DNA from: JBHGBM01 sp041946965
GTDB lineage: Bacteria > Acidobacteriota > Terriglobia > Bryobacterales > Bryobacteraceae
Assembly: GCA_041946965.1 (NCBI GenBank)
Contig: JBHGBM010000072.1
Coordinates: 1-46,906 of the forward strand
Reading direction: 5' to 3'
DNA: 46,906 nt
Each line of letters opens with the position of its first letter. The stretch's first letter is position 1. The position numbers and the translations under genes are program-made. The notes beneath the pieces are model-generated. The model did no database searches. It saw only the letters and a program-made list of their open reading frames with translations, and was not told the origin of the DNA. Below are positions 1-8,371 of the stretch, one piece after another.

Positions 1-945
1 GGCGATAAAGGTATGCTCGTAACCGATGACGTGGCCCGGCTTCCAGAAGTTTCCCGAATAAGGTTGATCGGGCCCGGTCACCAGCAGAGTCCGCGGCCCT
101 TGCAGGTTGGGCGGTTCGGAGGCGTCGACAAACTCGAGCTCGTTCATGCGCTCGAGGTTGAAGGCGAGCATGCCGCGCGAGCCGTGGATCTCGAAACGGT
201 TACGGTTGCGGCAGCCGGAGGCGAAACGCGTGGCTTCGAGCGTGCCGATGCTGCCGTTCTCGAAACGTGCGAGGGCAAGCACCGCGTCGTCGATCTCGCG
301 GCCCGGCGCGAAGGTATGCAGCATGGCGGAGACCTCGCGGATGGGGCCGTTCAAATACATGGCCAGGTCGGCCACGTGGGAGAACAGGTCTCCGAGCACG
401 CCGCTGCCCGCGGCTGCTTTGTCGAGTTTCCACCCGCTGGTGCGGGGCCGGGTGGCCCAGTCCTGAAGATACGTGGCGCGGTATTGGTAGATCTCGCCCA
501 GCCGTCCTTCGGCGATCAGTTGGCGCGCGTAAGCGACGGCCGGCGCCCGCCGGTAGTTGAACCACACCAGGGTGCGCACGTTGCGAGCCGCGGCGGCCAT
601 GCGCCGGGCCTCATCCAGGGAGACGGCCAGCGGCTTCTCGCAAAGCACGATCTTGCCGGCCTGGGCGGCGGCCAGTGCCATTTCGGCGTGCAGGGCGTTG
701 GGCGTGGCCACGTCCACGATGTCGATGTCCGGGCGCGTCACGGCCTCGCGCCAGCCGGTGGAGACCTGTTCCCATCCCCACAGGGCGGCGTAGCGGTCCA
801 GGGCGGCACGGTCGCGGCCGCAGATCAGTTTCCTGCGCGGCGCCACGGCCAGGTCTTCGAAAAACGTGTGAACCTGCCGGTAGGCGTTGGAGTGCGCGCG
901 GCCCATGAATCCCTGGCCGATCAGGGCCACATTCAGCGTCTGCAT
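1..945 (-). CDS. Gfo/Idh/MocA-family NAD(P)-dependent oxidoreductase (C-terminus cut by window edge)
   Basis: This open frame runs without a stop from an ATG at 945 to the first base, so 315 codons are present and the C-terminus lies outside. A strong GGAGGAG site precedes the ATG. The N-terminal Rossmann fold shows GQGFMG at residues 10-15, the family dinucleotide-binding loop, and the family motif CEKPL at residues 102-106, whose lysine normally helps catalysis. The C-terminal half has the expected alpha/beta domain, including a GVLGDLFSHVADLA segment with the usual conserved histidine. The family oxidises or reduces sugar and inositol derivatives; the substrate cannot be read from sequence. 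It is divergent from the BON-domain gene. Family is firm, specificity unknown. Confidence 0.9.
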   Translation of the reverse strand, partial: MQTLNVALIGQGFMGRAHSNAYRQVHTFFEDLAVAPRRKLICGRDRAALDRYAALWGWEQVSTGWREAVTRPDIDIVDVATPNALHAEMALAAAQAGKIVLCEKPLAVSLDEARRMAAAARNVRTLVWFNYRRAPAVAYARQLIAEGRLGEIYQYRATYLQDWATRPRTSGWKLDKAAAGSGVLGDLFSHVADLAMYLNGPIREVSAMLHTFAPGREIDDAVLALARFENGSIGTLEATRFASGCRNRNRFEIHGSRGMLAFNLERMNELEFVDASEPPNLQGPRTLLVTGPDQPYSGNFWKPGHVIGYEHTFIA

Positions 946-1045
946 TTCTCCTCCATTATCATGTTCTTAGCATTTACTAACCTTTACACATCTTTGACAA
1001 ACCGGCTGCCGGGGGCTGCGTCTGTACAGGTGGAGGGTTAAGACG
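946..1045. promoter_or_regulatory. Divergent intergenic region with a candidate promoter for the oxidoreductase
   Basis: This is an AT-richer patch between divergent genes. On the minus strand TTGTCA (1000-995) is followed after 18 nt by TAAATG (976-971), placing a start of transcription about 20 nt before the oxidoreductase ATG and leaving GGAGGAG in the leader. On the plus strand TTGACA (994-999) overlaps the same box, but no good -10 follows at 17 nt. GGAGGG at 1032-1037 serves the BON-domain gene. The promoter is an inference from motif spacing only. Confidence 0.35.
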
Positions 1046-1591
1046 ATGAGGCACTTGAAAGCGAGCATGATGCTGATGGGCGCGGCGCTGTTGGCGGGGG
1101 TGAATGCCACGGCGGCCGCAACAGTTTCCGATGCGGACCTGGCCGCCAAAGTGGCGCACGAAATCCGCATGTACCCGCAGTACGGCATTTGGGACAACGT
1201 GAACCTCGAAGTCCGCGACGGGCACGTCGCCCTGACCGGCGAGGTCAACCAGCCGTACAAGAAAGCCGACCTGGGCCGCATCGCCGAGCGCGTCGAAGGC
1301 GTGGCGGGGGTGAGCAACGAGCTCAAGGTCCTGCCGCTTTCGACCTTCGACGACCGCCTGCGGTGGCAGGTGGCGCGCGCGATTTACGGCAACCCGGTGC
1401 TCTCGCGGTACGGCCTGCAAGCGATACCGCCCATCCACATCATCGTGGAGAACGGGAAGGTGACGCTGGAAGGCGTGGTGAGCAGCGAGATGGATAAGAA
1501 CGTGGCGGGCCTGAGCGCCACCGGCGCCGGGCTGAGCTTCGGTCCGGTGGTGAACAACCTGCGGGTGGAGAACCCCAAAGCGCGCGGCTAA
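1046..1591 (+). CDS. Secreted BON-domain protein
   Basis: The 181-residue protein begins with a signal peptide (MRHLKASMMLMGAALLAGVNATAAA) and is probably periplasmic. Two BON-like segments follow, roughly residues 28-93 and 98-178. Each has the alternating pattern of a short helix, a strand ending in VRDGHVALTGEV or VENGKVTLEGVV, and a helix. BON domains bind phospholipid surfaces and occur in OsmY-type envelope stress proteins. The start is set by GGAGGG eight bases before ATG 1046. A strong terminator follows, so the gene is a single transcription unit. Length and architecture are normal. Role in envelope protection is inferred from the family. Confidence 0.85.
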   Translation: MRHLKASMMLMGAALLAGVNATAAATVSDADLAAKVAHEIRMYPQYGIWDNVNLEVRDGHVALTGEVNQPYKKADLGRIAERVEGVAGVSNELKVLPLSTFDDRLRWQVARAIYGNPVLSRYGLQAIPPIHIIVENGKVTLEGVVSSEMDKNVAGLSATGAGLSFGPVVNNLRVENPKARG

Positions 1592-1613
1592 CCTTCCAGG
1601 TTTCCCTTACAAC

Positions 1614-1650
1614 GGCCGGGCGCCCCAAGTGGGCCCCGGCCATTTTTTTA
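1614..1650 (+). terminator. Intrinsic terminator after the BON-domain gene
   Basis: A GC-rich stem (GGCCGGGCGCCC against GGGCCCCGGCC, one bulge, AAGT loop) is followed directly by seven T residues. This is the clearest rho-independent terminator in the window. Confidence 0.9.
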
Positions 1651-1661
1651 TACCAAGACGG

Positions 1662-1667
1662 TAAACT
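1662..1667 (+). promoter_or_regulatory. Candidate -10 element, leaderless type
   Basis: TAAACT lies 8 nt before ATG 1676, with no Shine-Dalgarno sequence between. Transcription would begin at about the start codon. See the finding on the TANNNT pattern. Confidence 0.45.
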
Positions 1668-1675
1668 AGACCTTC

Positions 1676-2206
1676 ATGCCCCCCCGGTGGCCCATCCTGC
1701 TGATGCTGTGCGTGTCCGCCGCCTGCCGTCCGCAGCCGCAGTGGTACGGCATGCCGGAGCAGCGGCAGTCCAGCCCCGTTTCCCAGCCCACCACCTTAGG
1801 GCCGTTTGCCACCATGGCGGATCCCAACGCGGACGCATACATTGTGAGCGGCGTGAACGAGCCGGATCCCAAGTCGCCGTGGCGATGGACACAGCCGCGC
1901 GTCGAGATGCGGTTTTACCTGACGCAGGTGCGGGGTCTCAGGTTCACCATGGAACTGGTGCTGCCGGATGCCACCTTCGCCGAGACCGGCCCGGTGACGG
2001 TGTCCGTCACCGTGAACGGGAGCCCGCTGGGCAAGCAGCGCTTCGCCAGCGCCGGCAGCCACACACTGGCGCTGCCCGCGCCGGAGCGGCTGTTGAAACT
2101 CGATGCGCTGAACACGGTGGTCATTGAGCCGGATAAGATCTACGTCGCCAGGGACGACGGCGCGCGGCTGGGGTTCATCCTGGCGGGAGCGGGGTTCCGC
2201 GACTGA
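1676..2206 (+). CDS. Small secreted or lipoprotein-like protein of unknown function
   Basis: This 176-residue protein has a hydrophobic N-terminus (LLMLCVSAAC), which could be a signal peptide or a poor lipobox, since the residue three before Cys17 is serine rather than leucine. The rest is rich in beta strands, with the hydrophobic and polar alternation of a single beta-sandwich (for example GPVTVSVTVNGSPLGKQRF), and resembles a carbohydrate-binding or sugar-transferase accessory fold. No catalytic motif is seen. Its TGA overlaps the ATG of the next gene (TGATG at 2204-2208), so the two are translationally coupled and the protein probably works with the membrane glycosyltransferase. Function is unknown. 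Confidence 0.7.
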   Translation: MPPRWPILLMLCVSAACRPQPQWYGMPEQRQSSPVSQPTTLGPFATMADPNADAYIVSGVNEPDPKSPWRWTQPRVEMRFYLTQVRGLRFTMELVLPDATFAETGPVTVSVTVNGSPLGKQRFASAGSHTLALPAPERLLKLDALNTVVIEPDKIYVARDDGARLGFILAGAGFRD

Positions 2207-4413
2207 TGCCGCAGGCGTTCTACATCCTGTTCGGCGCGGCATACACGGTGGCGGTGTGCGCGGCACTCGGGCGCATGCTGCTGGCCCGCACCGGCGCCAG
2301 ACTCTACCGCGAGGAGCAATGGCTGCTCGGTTTCGTCTGCGGCGCGCCGCTGGCGAGCCTGATCGTGTTTGCGCTGGCGGCCGCGGGCGTGGCGCGGAAG
2401 GGCGTGTTCTTGTGGGTGGGCGCGGCGATCCTGCTGGCCGCCTGGCGCGCGGGCGCGTGGGGCGGCGAAGCCGAACCGCTGCCGCCGCTGCCGCGTTTCT
2501 GGAAGCGGCTTTTCGGGATCGTGTACGGCGTCTATTTCTTCCTGTACTTCACCAACGCCATGGCGCCGGAGTGGAGCCCCGACGGCAGCGCCTACCACCT
2601 GGGCCTGGTCTCGCGCTACCTGGCGCACCGCGGCTTCTATCACATCCCCACCAACATGTACGCGAACCTTTCGCAGGGGCTGGAAATGCTCTTCCTGTTC
2701 GCGTTCTCCTTCGGCCGCCATTCCGCCGCGGCCCTGGTACACTGCGGGTTCCTACTGGCCCTGCCGCTTCTGGTGCTCGGCTACGCCCGCCGGTTCGGTT
2801 TTGCCGAGGCGGGCGCGGCCGCGGCCATCTTCGTGTTCGCCAGCCCCGTGGTGGGCATTGATGGCTCCTGCGCCTACAACGACGTCGCGGTGGCCGCCGT
2901 GGCGTTCACGGTCTTCTACCTGCTTCAGATCTGGGACCAGGACCGCCGTCCGCGGTTGCTGGCGGCCATCGGGCTCGTGGCCGGCTTTGGCTACGCCGTG
3001 AAATACACCGCATTCACCGCGGTTCCCTACGCCGTCGCCTTCGTGGCGTGGAAGACGTGGCGTAAGCGCGAGCCCTGGATGCGCGCCGCCGCCACCGTGG
3101 GCGCGTGCGCGCTGGTTTCCATTCTGCCGTGGATGGCGAAGAACTGGGTATACACGCGCAACCCGTTCTCACCCTTCGCCAACGCCTTGTTCCCGAACCC
3201 GTTCGTCTCGCCGGGCTTCGAGGCCGGCTACAGGCAATTTCTGCTCCTGTACGAGCTGACCAGCCGCTGGCAGATTCCCCTGGCGGTCACCACGCAGGGG
3301 CATCTTTCGGGCCTTCTCGGGCCGCTGTTCCTGCTCGCTCCGGTTGCGCTCGCGGTGCTGCGCTGGCGCGCGGGACGGCAGCTCCTTCTGGCGGCGGCGG
3401 TTTTCGGGAGCACCTATTTCGGCAATATCGGCGCGCGCTTCCTCATCCCGGCGGCGCCGTTCCTCGCCCTGGCGATGGCGCTGGCGTTTGTGAAGGTGAG
3501 GGGGCTGGCCCCCGCGCTGGCCCTGCTGCACGCGCTCCTCTCCTGGCCGGACGTGATCCCGCGCTATGCCTCTCCGGTGGCGTGGCGGCTGGCCAAAGCG
3601 CCGTATCGCGAGGCGCTCCGCATCAAGCCGGAGGAGGGCTACCTGCTGTCGAACCTCGGGAATTACGCCATCACGCGGCTGATCGAGCGCTCCACGCCGC
3701 CGGGCGCGAAGATCCTGACCTTCACTCCCGCCGCCGACGCCTACACCATGCGGGACATCGTGACGGTGTACCAATCCACGTGGGGGCGATACGCCGGAGA
3801 CGTGGCGCTCATGCCGCTGGTGGCGGACTACCAGCCCACTTTGCGGCTGCGATTCCGTTTCGCACCGCGTAGGCTGCGGAGCGTGCGCGTGGTGCAAACC
3901 GCGCGCGGCGAACCCGACTTCTGGAGCGTGGGCGAGCTGCGGGTGTTCCACGGGGGCGGGGAACTGCCGCGAGCCCCCCAGTGGCGCGCGCGCGCCTGGC
4001 CCAACCCCTGGTTCGTGCAGAACGCCTTCGACAACAGTCCCGTGACGCGTTGGACGACCGAAGAAACGCTGCGCCCCGGCATGTACCTGGAACTGGACTT
4101 CGGACGCCCCTGCGAGCTGGACGCGGTGCTGCTCGAGGCCGCGCACGACCAGTACAAGATCCGCCTCAAGCTTGAAGGACAGGATGCCGCCGGGCGGTGG
4201 AGCCTGCTCGCCGCGGAACCCGAATCGTCGGACGGGCCGCCCATGCTCGGCATGCGCCGCCTCGCGGCGGAGGAACTCAAGCGTCTCGGGTTTTCGTACG
4301 TGCTGGCGTACGACTCCGATTTCATTGCCAAAGACCTGCGCGCCTCGCCGGATCTGTGGGGGATGGAGATCGTGGGCCGGGCGGGCGACGGCACGCTGTA
4401 CAGGATTCTATGA
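2206..4413 (+). CDS. GT39/ArnT-like multi-pass membrane glycosyltransferase with C-terminal discoidin-like domain
   Basis: The 735-residue protein has about ten or more hydrophobic segments over residues 1-460, the layout of GT-C lipid-linked sugar transferases. An acidic loop motif, PEWSPDGSAYHLGL near residue 122, sits after an early membrane segment, where GT-C enzymes place their catalytic Asp/Glu. Residues of about 555-680 look like an F5/8 type C (discoidin) domain: NAFDNSPVTRWTT and then a PGMYLELDFG strand. The C-terminal end is soluble and probably extracytoplasmic. It is coupled to the gene before (TGATG) and the sugar kinase after (ATGA). Donor and acceptor are unknown; membrane glycosyltransfer is inferred from topology. 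Confidence 0.7.
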   Translation: MPQAFYILFGAAYTVAVCAALGRMLLARTGARLYREEQWLLGFVCGAPLASLIVFALAAAGVARKGVFLWVGAAILLAAWRAGAWGGEAEPLPPLPRFWKRLFGIVYGVYFFLYFTNAMAPEWSPDGSAYHLGLVSRYLAHRGFYHIPTNMYANLSQGLEMLFLFAFSFGRHSAAALVHCGFLLALPLLVLGYARRFGFAEAGAAAAIFVFASPVVGIDGSCAYNDVAVAAVAFTVFYLLQIWDQDRRPRLLAAIGLVAGFGYAVKYTAFTAVPYAVAFVAWKTWRKREPWMRAAATVGACALVSILPWMAKNWVYTRNPFSPFANALFPNPFVSPGFEAGYRQFLLLYELTSRWQIPLAVTTQGHLSGLLGPLFLLAPVALAVLRWRAGRQLLLAAAVFGSTYFGNIGARFLIPAAPFLALAMALAFVKVRGLAPALALLHALLSWPDVIPRYASPVAWRLAKAPYREALRIKPEEGYLLSNLGNYAITRLIERSTPPGAKILTFTPAADAYTMRDIVTVYQSTWGRYAGDVALMPLVADYQPTLRLRFRFAPRRLRSVRVVQTARGEPDFWSVGELRVFHGGGELPRAPQWRARAWPNPWFVQNAFDNSPVTRWTTEETLRPGMYLELDFGRPCELDAVLLEAAHDQYKIRLKLEGQDAAGRWSLLAAEPESSDGPPMLGMRRLAAEELKRLGFSYVLAYDSDFIAKDLRASPDLWGMEIVGRAGDGTLYRIL

Positions 4414-5360
4414 GGCTGTTTCTGGGAGTGGATGGCGGCCAGTCTTCGACCACCGCGCTGATCGGCGCCGAGGACGGGCGCGTGCTGGGCGCGGGATCGG
4501 GCGGTCCGTGCAACCATGCGGGCGCGGAGGAAGGCCGCGGCAAGCTGGCGCGCGCCGTTGCGGACTCCGTGGGGGAGGCGTGCGCGCGCGCCCGCCTGGA
4601 CCCCGCCGCGGTGGAATTCGAAGCCGCCTGCTTCGGCATGAGCGGCGGGCCGGAGGACAAGGGTGAAATCCTGGCCGCAATTCTGCGAGCCCGCAAGGTC
4701 ATTGTCACCAATGACGCGGTGATCGCGCTCTCGGGGGCGGCCGCGGGCGCGCCGGGCATTATCACCATCGCGGGCACCGGCTCCATTGCGTTCGGCCGCA
4801 ACGCCCAGGGCCGCACCATGCGCGCGGGCGGATGGGGATACATCTACGGAGACGAGGGCGGCGGCTTCGACATCGCCCGGCAGGCGTTGCGCGCGGCCTT
4901 GCGCTTTGAAGAGGGATGGGGGCCGGAGACCGCGCTGCGCGGCGCCTTCCTCGAAGCGGTGGGCACGAAAGACGCGAACGGCATCCTGCACCTGTTCTAC
5001 ACGCCCGAGTGGCCGCGCTCGCGCGTTGCCAGGCTCGCGCCGCTGGTGGACCGGCTGGCAGAGGCGGGGGACACCGCCGCGCGGGAGGTGCTGGAACGCG
5101 CCGCCGCCGAGCTCGCGGGACTCGCCGCGGCCGTGCGCCGCGAGCTGTGGAAGCCCGGAGAGCCGGTCCGGGTGGCCTACATCGGCGGCGTGTTCCGCAG
5201 CCAGTTCGTGCGCGAGCGGTTCTGCCGGCTGGTGGAAGCCGAGCCGGGCAACCGCTGCGGGCCGCCGGAACTGGGCCCCGCCGCGGGAGCGCTGCTGGAA
5301 GCCTATCGGGCCGCGGGCCTCTCGCCGGCACTCAGCAATGTGCCGGAGTACAAAACATGA
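4410..5360 (+). CDS. BadF/BadG/BcrA-type ATPase, probable N-acetylglucosamine kinase
   Basis: This is a 316-residue actin-fold ASKHA kinase. The first phosphate loop is GVDGGQSST (residues 6-14), followed by the FGMSGG segment, TNDAVIALSGA with its likely catalytic Asp, and the second phosphate loop TIAGTGSIAFG. A GGWGYIYGDEGGG segment is typical of GlcNAc kinases of this family. Start ATG 4410 overlaps the upstream stop (ATGA); longer in-frame starts would run through the upstream gene and are rejected. Phosphorylation of an amino sugar in the cytoplasm is the likely reaction. It sits between a glycosyltransferase and a peptidase, which fits cell-wall sugar salvage, an inference. Confidence 0.85.
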   Translation: MRLFLGVDGGQSSTTALIGAEDGRVLGAGSGGPCNHAGAEEGRGKLARAVADSVGEACARARLDPAAVEFEAACFGMSGGPEDKGEILAAILRARKVIVTNDAVIALSGAAAGAPGIITIAGTGSIAFGRNAQGRTMRAGGWGYIYGDEGGGFDIARQALRAALRFEEGWGPETALRGAFLEAVGTKDANGILHLFYTPEWPRSRVARLAPLVDRLAEAGDTAAREVLERAAAELAGLAAAVRRELWKPGEPVRVAYIGGVFRSQFVRERFCRLVEAEPGNRCGPPELGPAAGALLEAYRAAGLSPALSNVPEYKT

Positions 5361-6670
5361 GACCTCTTCTGCTGCTTGCCGCGGTTGCCGCGCTGCCGGC
5401 CGCCGCACCCGATTGGACGCGCCTGGAGAACGAAGGCGTCGCGTTTCTTCAAAAGTACATTCGGGCGCAGTCCGTGAACCCTCCCGCGAATACCGCGGCC
5501 GCGGCGGAGCTGGTGAAGGGGCTGCTGGAGAGCCACGGCATTCAGGCCGCCCTTTATCGCAGCGGGCCCGAGGGGCAGACCAACCTCGTCGCGCGACTGG
5601 CGGGCCGCGACCGCGGCAAGAAACCCCTGCTGTTGCTGAATCACCTCGACGTGGTCCCGGTGGACCGCGCCGCCTGGAAGCTGGACCCGTTCGCGGGCAT
5701 CATCCGGGGCGGCCAGATCTGGGGACGCGGCGCGCTCGATATGAAAGGCCTCGGGGTGCAGCACATGATGGCGCTGATCGCACTCAAGGAATCCGGCGTC
5801 ACGCCGCCGCGCGACATCGTCATGCTCTCCACCGCCGACGAGGAGACCGGGGGCGAGCGCGGCATCCTGTGGATGTTGCAGCAGCACCCCGCCGCGATCG
5901 ACGCCGAATATGTGCTGGACGAGGGCGGTTTCGGCAGCCGGGAGATCCTCGCGCCCGGCAAGCTCGTGTTCGGCATTCCGGTGGGGGAGAAGCAGACCTG
6001 CTGGCTGCGGCTGCGCGCGCGGGGAACCGCGGCCCACGGCTCGCAGCCCGTGCCGGACAACGCCAACCTGATCCTGCTTCGCGCCCTCGAGAAGGCCATG
6101 GCGCTGCCGCCGGTGCCGCCCCATCCGGTGATTGCCGAAATGGAGCGCGCCATCGGCGTCCCGCTCGCGCGTAACCGTTACACGGACGCCATCCGCGCCA
6201 ACACCGTCTCCCTCACCACGCTCCAGGCCGGGGTCGGCACACCGGCCAAGGTGAACGTGATTCCTTCAGCCAGCGAGGCGACCCTCGATTGCAGGCTTCT
6301 CCCCGGTGTGAAAGCGGACGAATTCATCGCGGCGACGAATGCCCGCGTCAACGACCCGCGGGTGGAAATCACGCGGCTCAGCCGGCCCCAGGACGCCGGC
6401 ATCAGCGATTACCAGACGCCGCTGTTCGCCTCGATTCGCGCTGCAATTCTGAAGCGCCATCCCGATGCGGTGGTGACGCCCATGCTGGTCCCGCACGGCA
6501 CGGATTCGGTGACCCTGCGCGCCCGCGGAGTGAAAGCCTACGGCCTGACGCCGATGGTGCTGGACCTGGCGGTGGCCGGATCCATGCACAGTGATGCGGA
6601 GCGCGCGCCGGTGGCGGAGATCAAGCTGGGCATGCGCATTTTTTACGACGCGCTCGCGAGCGGCTACTGA
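5357..6670 (+). CDS. Secreted M20-family metallopeptidase
   Basis: The 437-residue protein has a signal peptide (residues 1-17) and the full M20/M28-like di-zinc set: H96 and D98 in NHLDVVP, D128 in GALDMKG, E162/E163 in DEETGG and H411 near the C-terminus in MHSDAER. A dimerisation domain occupies roughly residues 205-330. It probably hydrolyses small peptides or acyl-amino acids in the periplasm. The start overlaps the kinase stop (ATGA at 5357-5360). It ends the coupled four-gene unit and is followed by a hairpin at 6677-6708. All metal ligands are present, so the enzyme should be active; substrate is unknown. Confidence 0.9.
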   Translation: MRPLLLLAAVAALPAAAPDWTRLENEGVAFLQKYIRAQSVNPPANTAAAAELVKGLLESHGIQAALYRSGPEGQTNLVARLAGRDRGKKPLLLLNHLDVVPVDRAAWKLDPFAGIIRGGQIWGRGALDMKGLGVQHMMALIALKESGVTPPRDIVMLSTADEETGGERGILWMLQQHPAAIDAEYVLDEGGFGSREILAPGKLVFGIPVGEKQTCWLRLRARGTAAHGSQPVPDNANLILLRALEKAMALPPVPPHPVIAEMERAIGVPLARNRYTDAIRANTVSLTTLQAGVGTPAKVNVIPSASEATLDCRLLPGVKADEFIAATNARVNDPRVEITRLSRPQDAGISDYQTPLFASIRAAILKRHPDAVVTPMLVPHGTDSVTLRARGVKAYGLTPMVLDLAVAGSMHSDAERAPVAEIKLGMRIFYDALASGY

Positions 6671-6676
6671 TCGGAC

Positions 6677-6708
6677 CGGCCTGCACTCGGGAAGGAGTGC
6701 GTTGGCCG
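6677..6708. terminator. Hairpin between convergent genes
   Basis: CGGCC (6677-6681) pairs with GGCCG (6704-6708), and inside it GCACTC (6683-6688) pairs with GAGTGC (6695-6700). The loop is GGGAAG, with GGAA at its exact centre. It fills the gap between the M20 gene and the methyltransferase and has no T tract. It may end transcription from both sides or belong to the GGAA hairpin family. Confidence 0.55.
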
Positions 6709-8157
6709 TCACGGGACCGGTTCCAGGAACCCGCGCCCCACCAACCGGCGCACCACCGGAACGCAAGCGGTTGCCACGGCCTCCGGCGATGCGCCCAGCG
6801 CCGCCGCCAGATCCGCCGCCGCCTCACCCACCGTCCGGCTGCCGTCGCAGCGTTCCAGCAGTGCGGCCATGTTCGCATCCAGGTTGCCGGTATAGTTTAT
6901 GCCCGCCGTCTGCCTCAGCAAGATCCCGACGGTGCGCCAGCCCGCGTCCGTGAGAGCTTTCTGGATGGCGAGACGGGCCTCGCGCCCGGCCCGCAGACGT
7001 GTTCGCAGCAGTTCGGCATCGCCCAGCCGGCGTTCGAAGTCGCGCAACTCGAAGTTCCGCAGAAGCAGTTTTCCCGCGTCCGGTGCCACGTTGCCGTCGG
7101 CGAACTCGATCCAGTTTTCCGCATCGGAACGCCGCAGCGTGATAACGCCGGTGATGATGGCTTCCACTCCCTCGCGCTGGTAGTAGCGCGCCCACTCGTC
7201 GAATACGGCCGCGTCGCCCGCGTTTGCCTCGGTCTCGTGAATCCACTGCTCGGCGTAACGCAGAGGCGGATCCACGCTGGCGCCGACTATCCACGCGTCG
7301 CAGCCGCAACCTTGCAGCCAGCCGGCCAGGCGCTCCTGCGGGTCTTCGCCCCGCAGTTGCACCCATTGGCAGATGATCTGGCAGAAGCCGCCCGGTTCGA
7401 GCCGGCCGGAAGCCTCCCGGAGGATGGCGCGGGCCAGGCTGTCGAGCGGCATGCCGCTGTCGCGATATAGATACCGCCGCGCGGGAGCGATGACGAACGG
7501 CAGGTTGCCCACAATCAGATCGAACCGCCCTTCTCCGCAGGCCGCGAAGAAATCGCCTTCGAAAAAGCGCACGTTCTCCGTGCCGTTCAGCGCCGCGTTG
7601 AAACGCGCGAATTCCAGGGCACGCGGCGAGATCTCAACCCCGTATGCCTCGCGGGAATGCCGCGCCGCGAGCAAGGTGTGCACTCCCGAGCCGGATCCGA
7701 GGTCGAGCGCGCGATTGCACGGCCGCCGGATGGTCATGTGGTCCAGGATCACCGTGCTTTGGGAGATCCCCATCACAACGTCCGGCAGGCCCCCACGGAA
7801 GGTGCGCGCCTGATCGACGGCGAGATACAGCCCGCCATACGGATACAGCGTCACCGGCGCTGCCACCTCCGCGCCGCAGCGTTCCAGCAGCCCCGCCTCA
7901 AGAACAGAGTCGAGTGGAAAAGGGGCCAGGGCTTCGCGTGCGGCCTCCGTGTCCACGCCGATTCCCAGCAGAAACAGGCGTGTGAGCGCATCCAGCGGCG
8001 TGCCCGCCGAAGTGAGCCACCGCATCCTGGGCAGGCTACGCACCTCCGAATATGCGGAGCCCTCGCTGCCGAACTGCTCCACCAGCGTTTCGCCCGTGTA
8101 GCCGCGCGACGCCAGCACGCGGGAAAGCTCGCCAATTCCAGGGATGGGCCGGAGCAT
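6709..8157 (-). CDS. Class I SAM-dependent methyltransferase (HemK/PrmC-like core) with extra N- and C-terminal domains
   Basis: The protein is 482 residues from ATG 8157. An N-terminal helical, winged-helix-like region (about 1-115) precedes a class I fold with motif I LDLGSGSG (151-158), an acidic EISPRA segment after strand 2, and NLPF (218-221) in place of the NPPY motif of N- and O-methyltransferases that modify planar amides or bases. The last 80 residues look like another winged helix (AALLERCDGSRTVGEAA). It resembles PrmC-like methyltransferases with large appended domains. An upstream in-frame ATG at 8169 is rejected, since it lies inside TATGGT, a -10-like box seven bases before 8157. 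The target is unknown. Confidence 0.8.
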   Translation of the reverse strand: MLRPIPGIGELSRVLASRGYTGETLVEQFGSEGSAYSEVRSLPRMRWLTSAGTPLDALTRLFLLGIGVDTEAAREALAPFPLDSVLEAGLLERCGAEVAAPVTLYPYGGLYLAVDQARTFRGGLPDVVMGISQSTVILDHMTIRRPCNRALDLGSGSGVHTLLAARHSREAYGVEISPRALEFARFNAALNGTENVRFFEGDFFAACGEGRFDLIVGNLPFVIAPARRYLYRDSGMPLDSLARAILREASGRLEPGGFCQIICQWVQLRGEDPQERLAGWLQGCGCDAWIVGASVDPPLRYAEQWIHETEANAGDAAVFDEWARYYQREGVEAIITGVITLRRSDAENWIEFADGNVAPDAGKLLLRNFELRDFERRLGDAELLRTRLRAGREARLAIQKALTDAGWRTVGILLRQTAGINYTGNLDANMAALLERCDGSRTVGEAAADLAAALGASPEAVATACVPVVRRLVGRGFLEPVP

Positions 8158-8164
8158 GAGTCTC

Positions 8165-8170
8165 ACCATA
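8165..8170 (-). promoter_or_regulatory. Candidate -10 element, leaderless type
   Basis: TATGGT (8170-8165) lies 7 nt before ATG 8157 of the methyltransferase. GAGACTC between them is a poor ribosome site. This is the reason for preferring start 8157 over 8169. Confidence 0.45.
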
Positions 8171-8190
8171 CCATGTGGTGGATTGTCCTT

Positions 8191-8266
8191 CTGCGCCGGG
8201 CTTCCGCCCGGTCACGCCGCGGCAGCCAGGAATGGCTGCCCGCGAGGCCTGGAATAACCGGCGCAG
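8191..8266 (+). repeat. Structured REP-like element upstream of pgk
   Basis: A nine-base closing stem, CTGCGCCGG (8191-8199) with CCGGCGCAG (8258-8266), encloses a perfect eight-base hairpin, GGCAGCCA-GGAA-TGGCTGCC (8221-8240). An alternative hairpin CCGGGC-TTCC-GCCCGG (8196-8211) competes with the closing stem. The intergenic space 8170-8371 holds nothing else apparent except GGAG before pgk. The inner hairpin shares its GGCAG...GGAA...CTGCC plan with the element at 29050-29073. It could be a repeat, a leader structure or both. Confidence 0.55.
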
Positions 8267-8371
8267 CACCGGGCAGGTTCGCATTAGTGCTAATCTCGAA
8301 TTTCTGGCGCAACCTCCGGGCGGGACCGCCTCGCCCCGAATCCTGATTCTTGAAAACAAACGGAGCAACTC

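Noticed and set aside
13..1041. 342-codon plus-strand frame at the window start
   Set aside because: The minus strand encodes a clear Gfo/Idh/MocA dehydrogenase through to the edge; the plus-strand frame has no motif.
3828..5408. 526-codon minus-strand frame opposite the glycosyltransferase end and the sugar kinase
   Set aside because: Shadow frame; the plus-strand genes have clear motifs and coupled starts.
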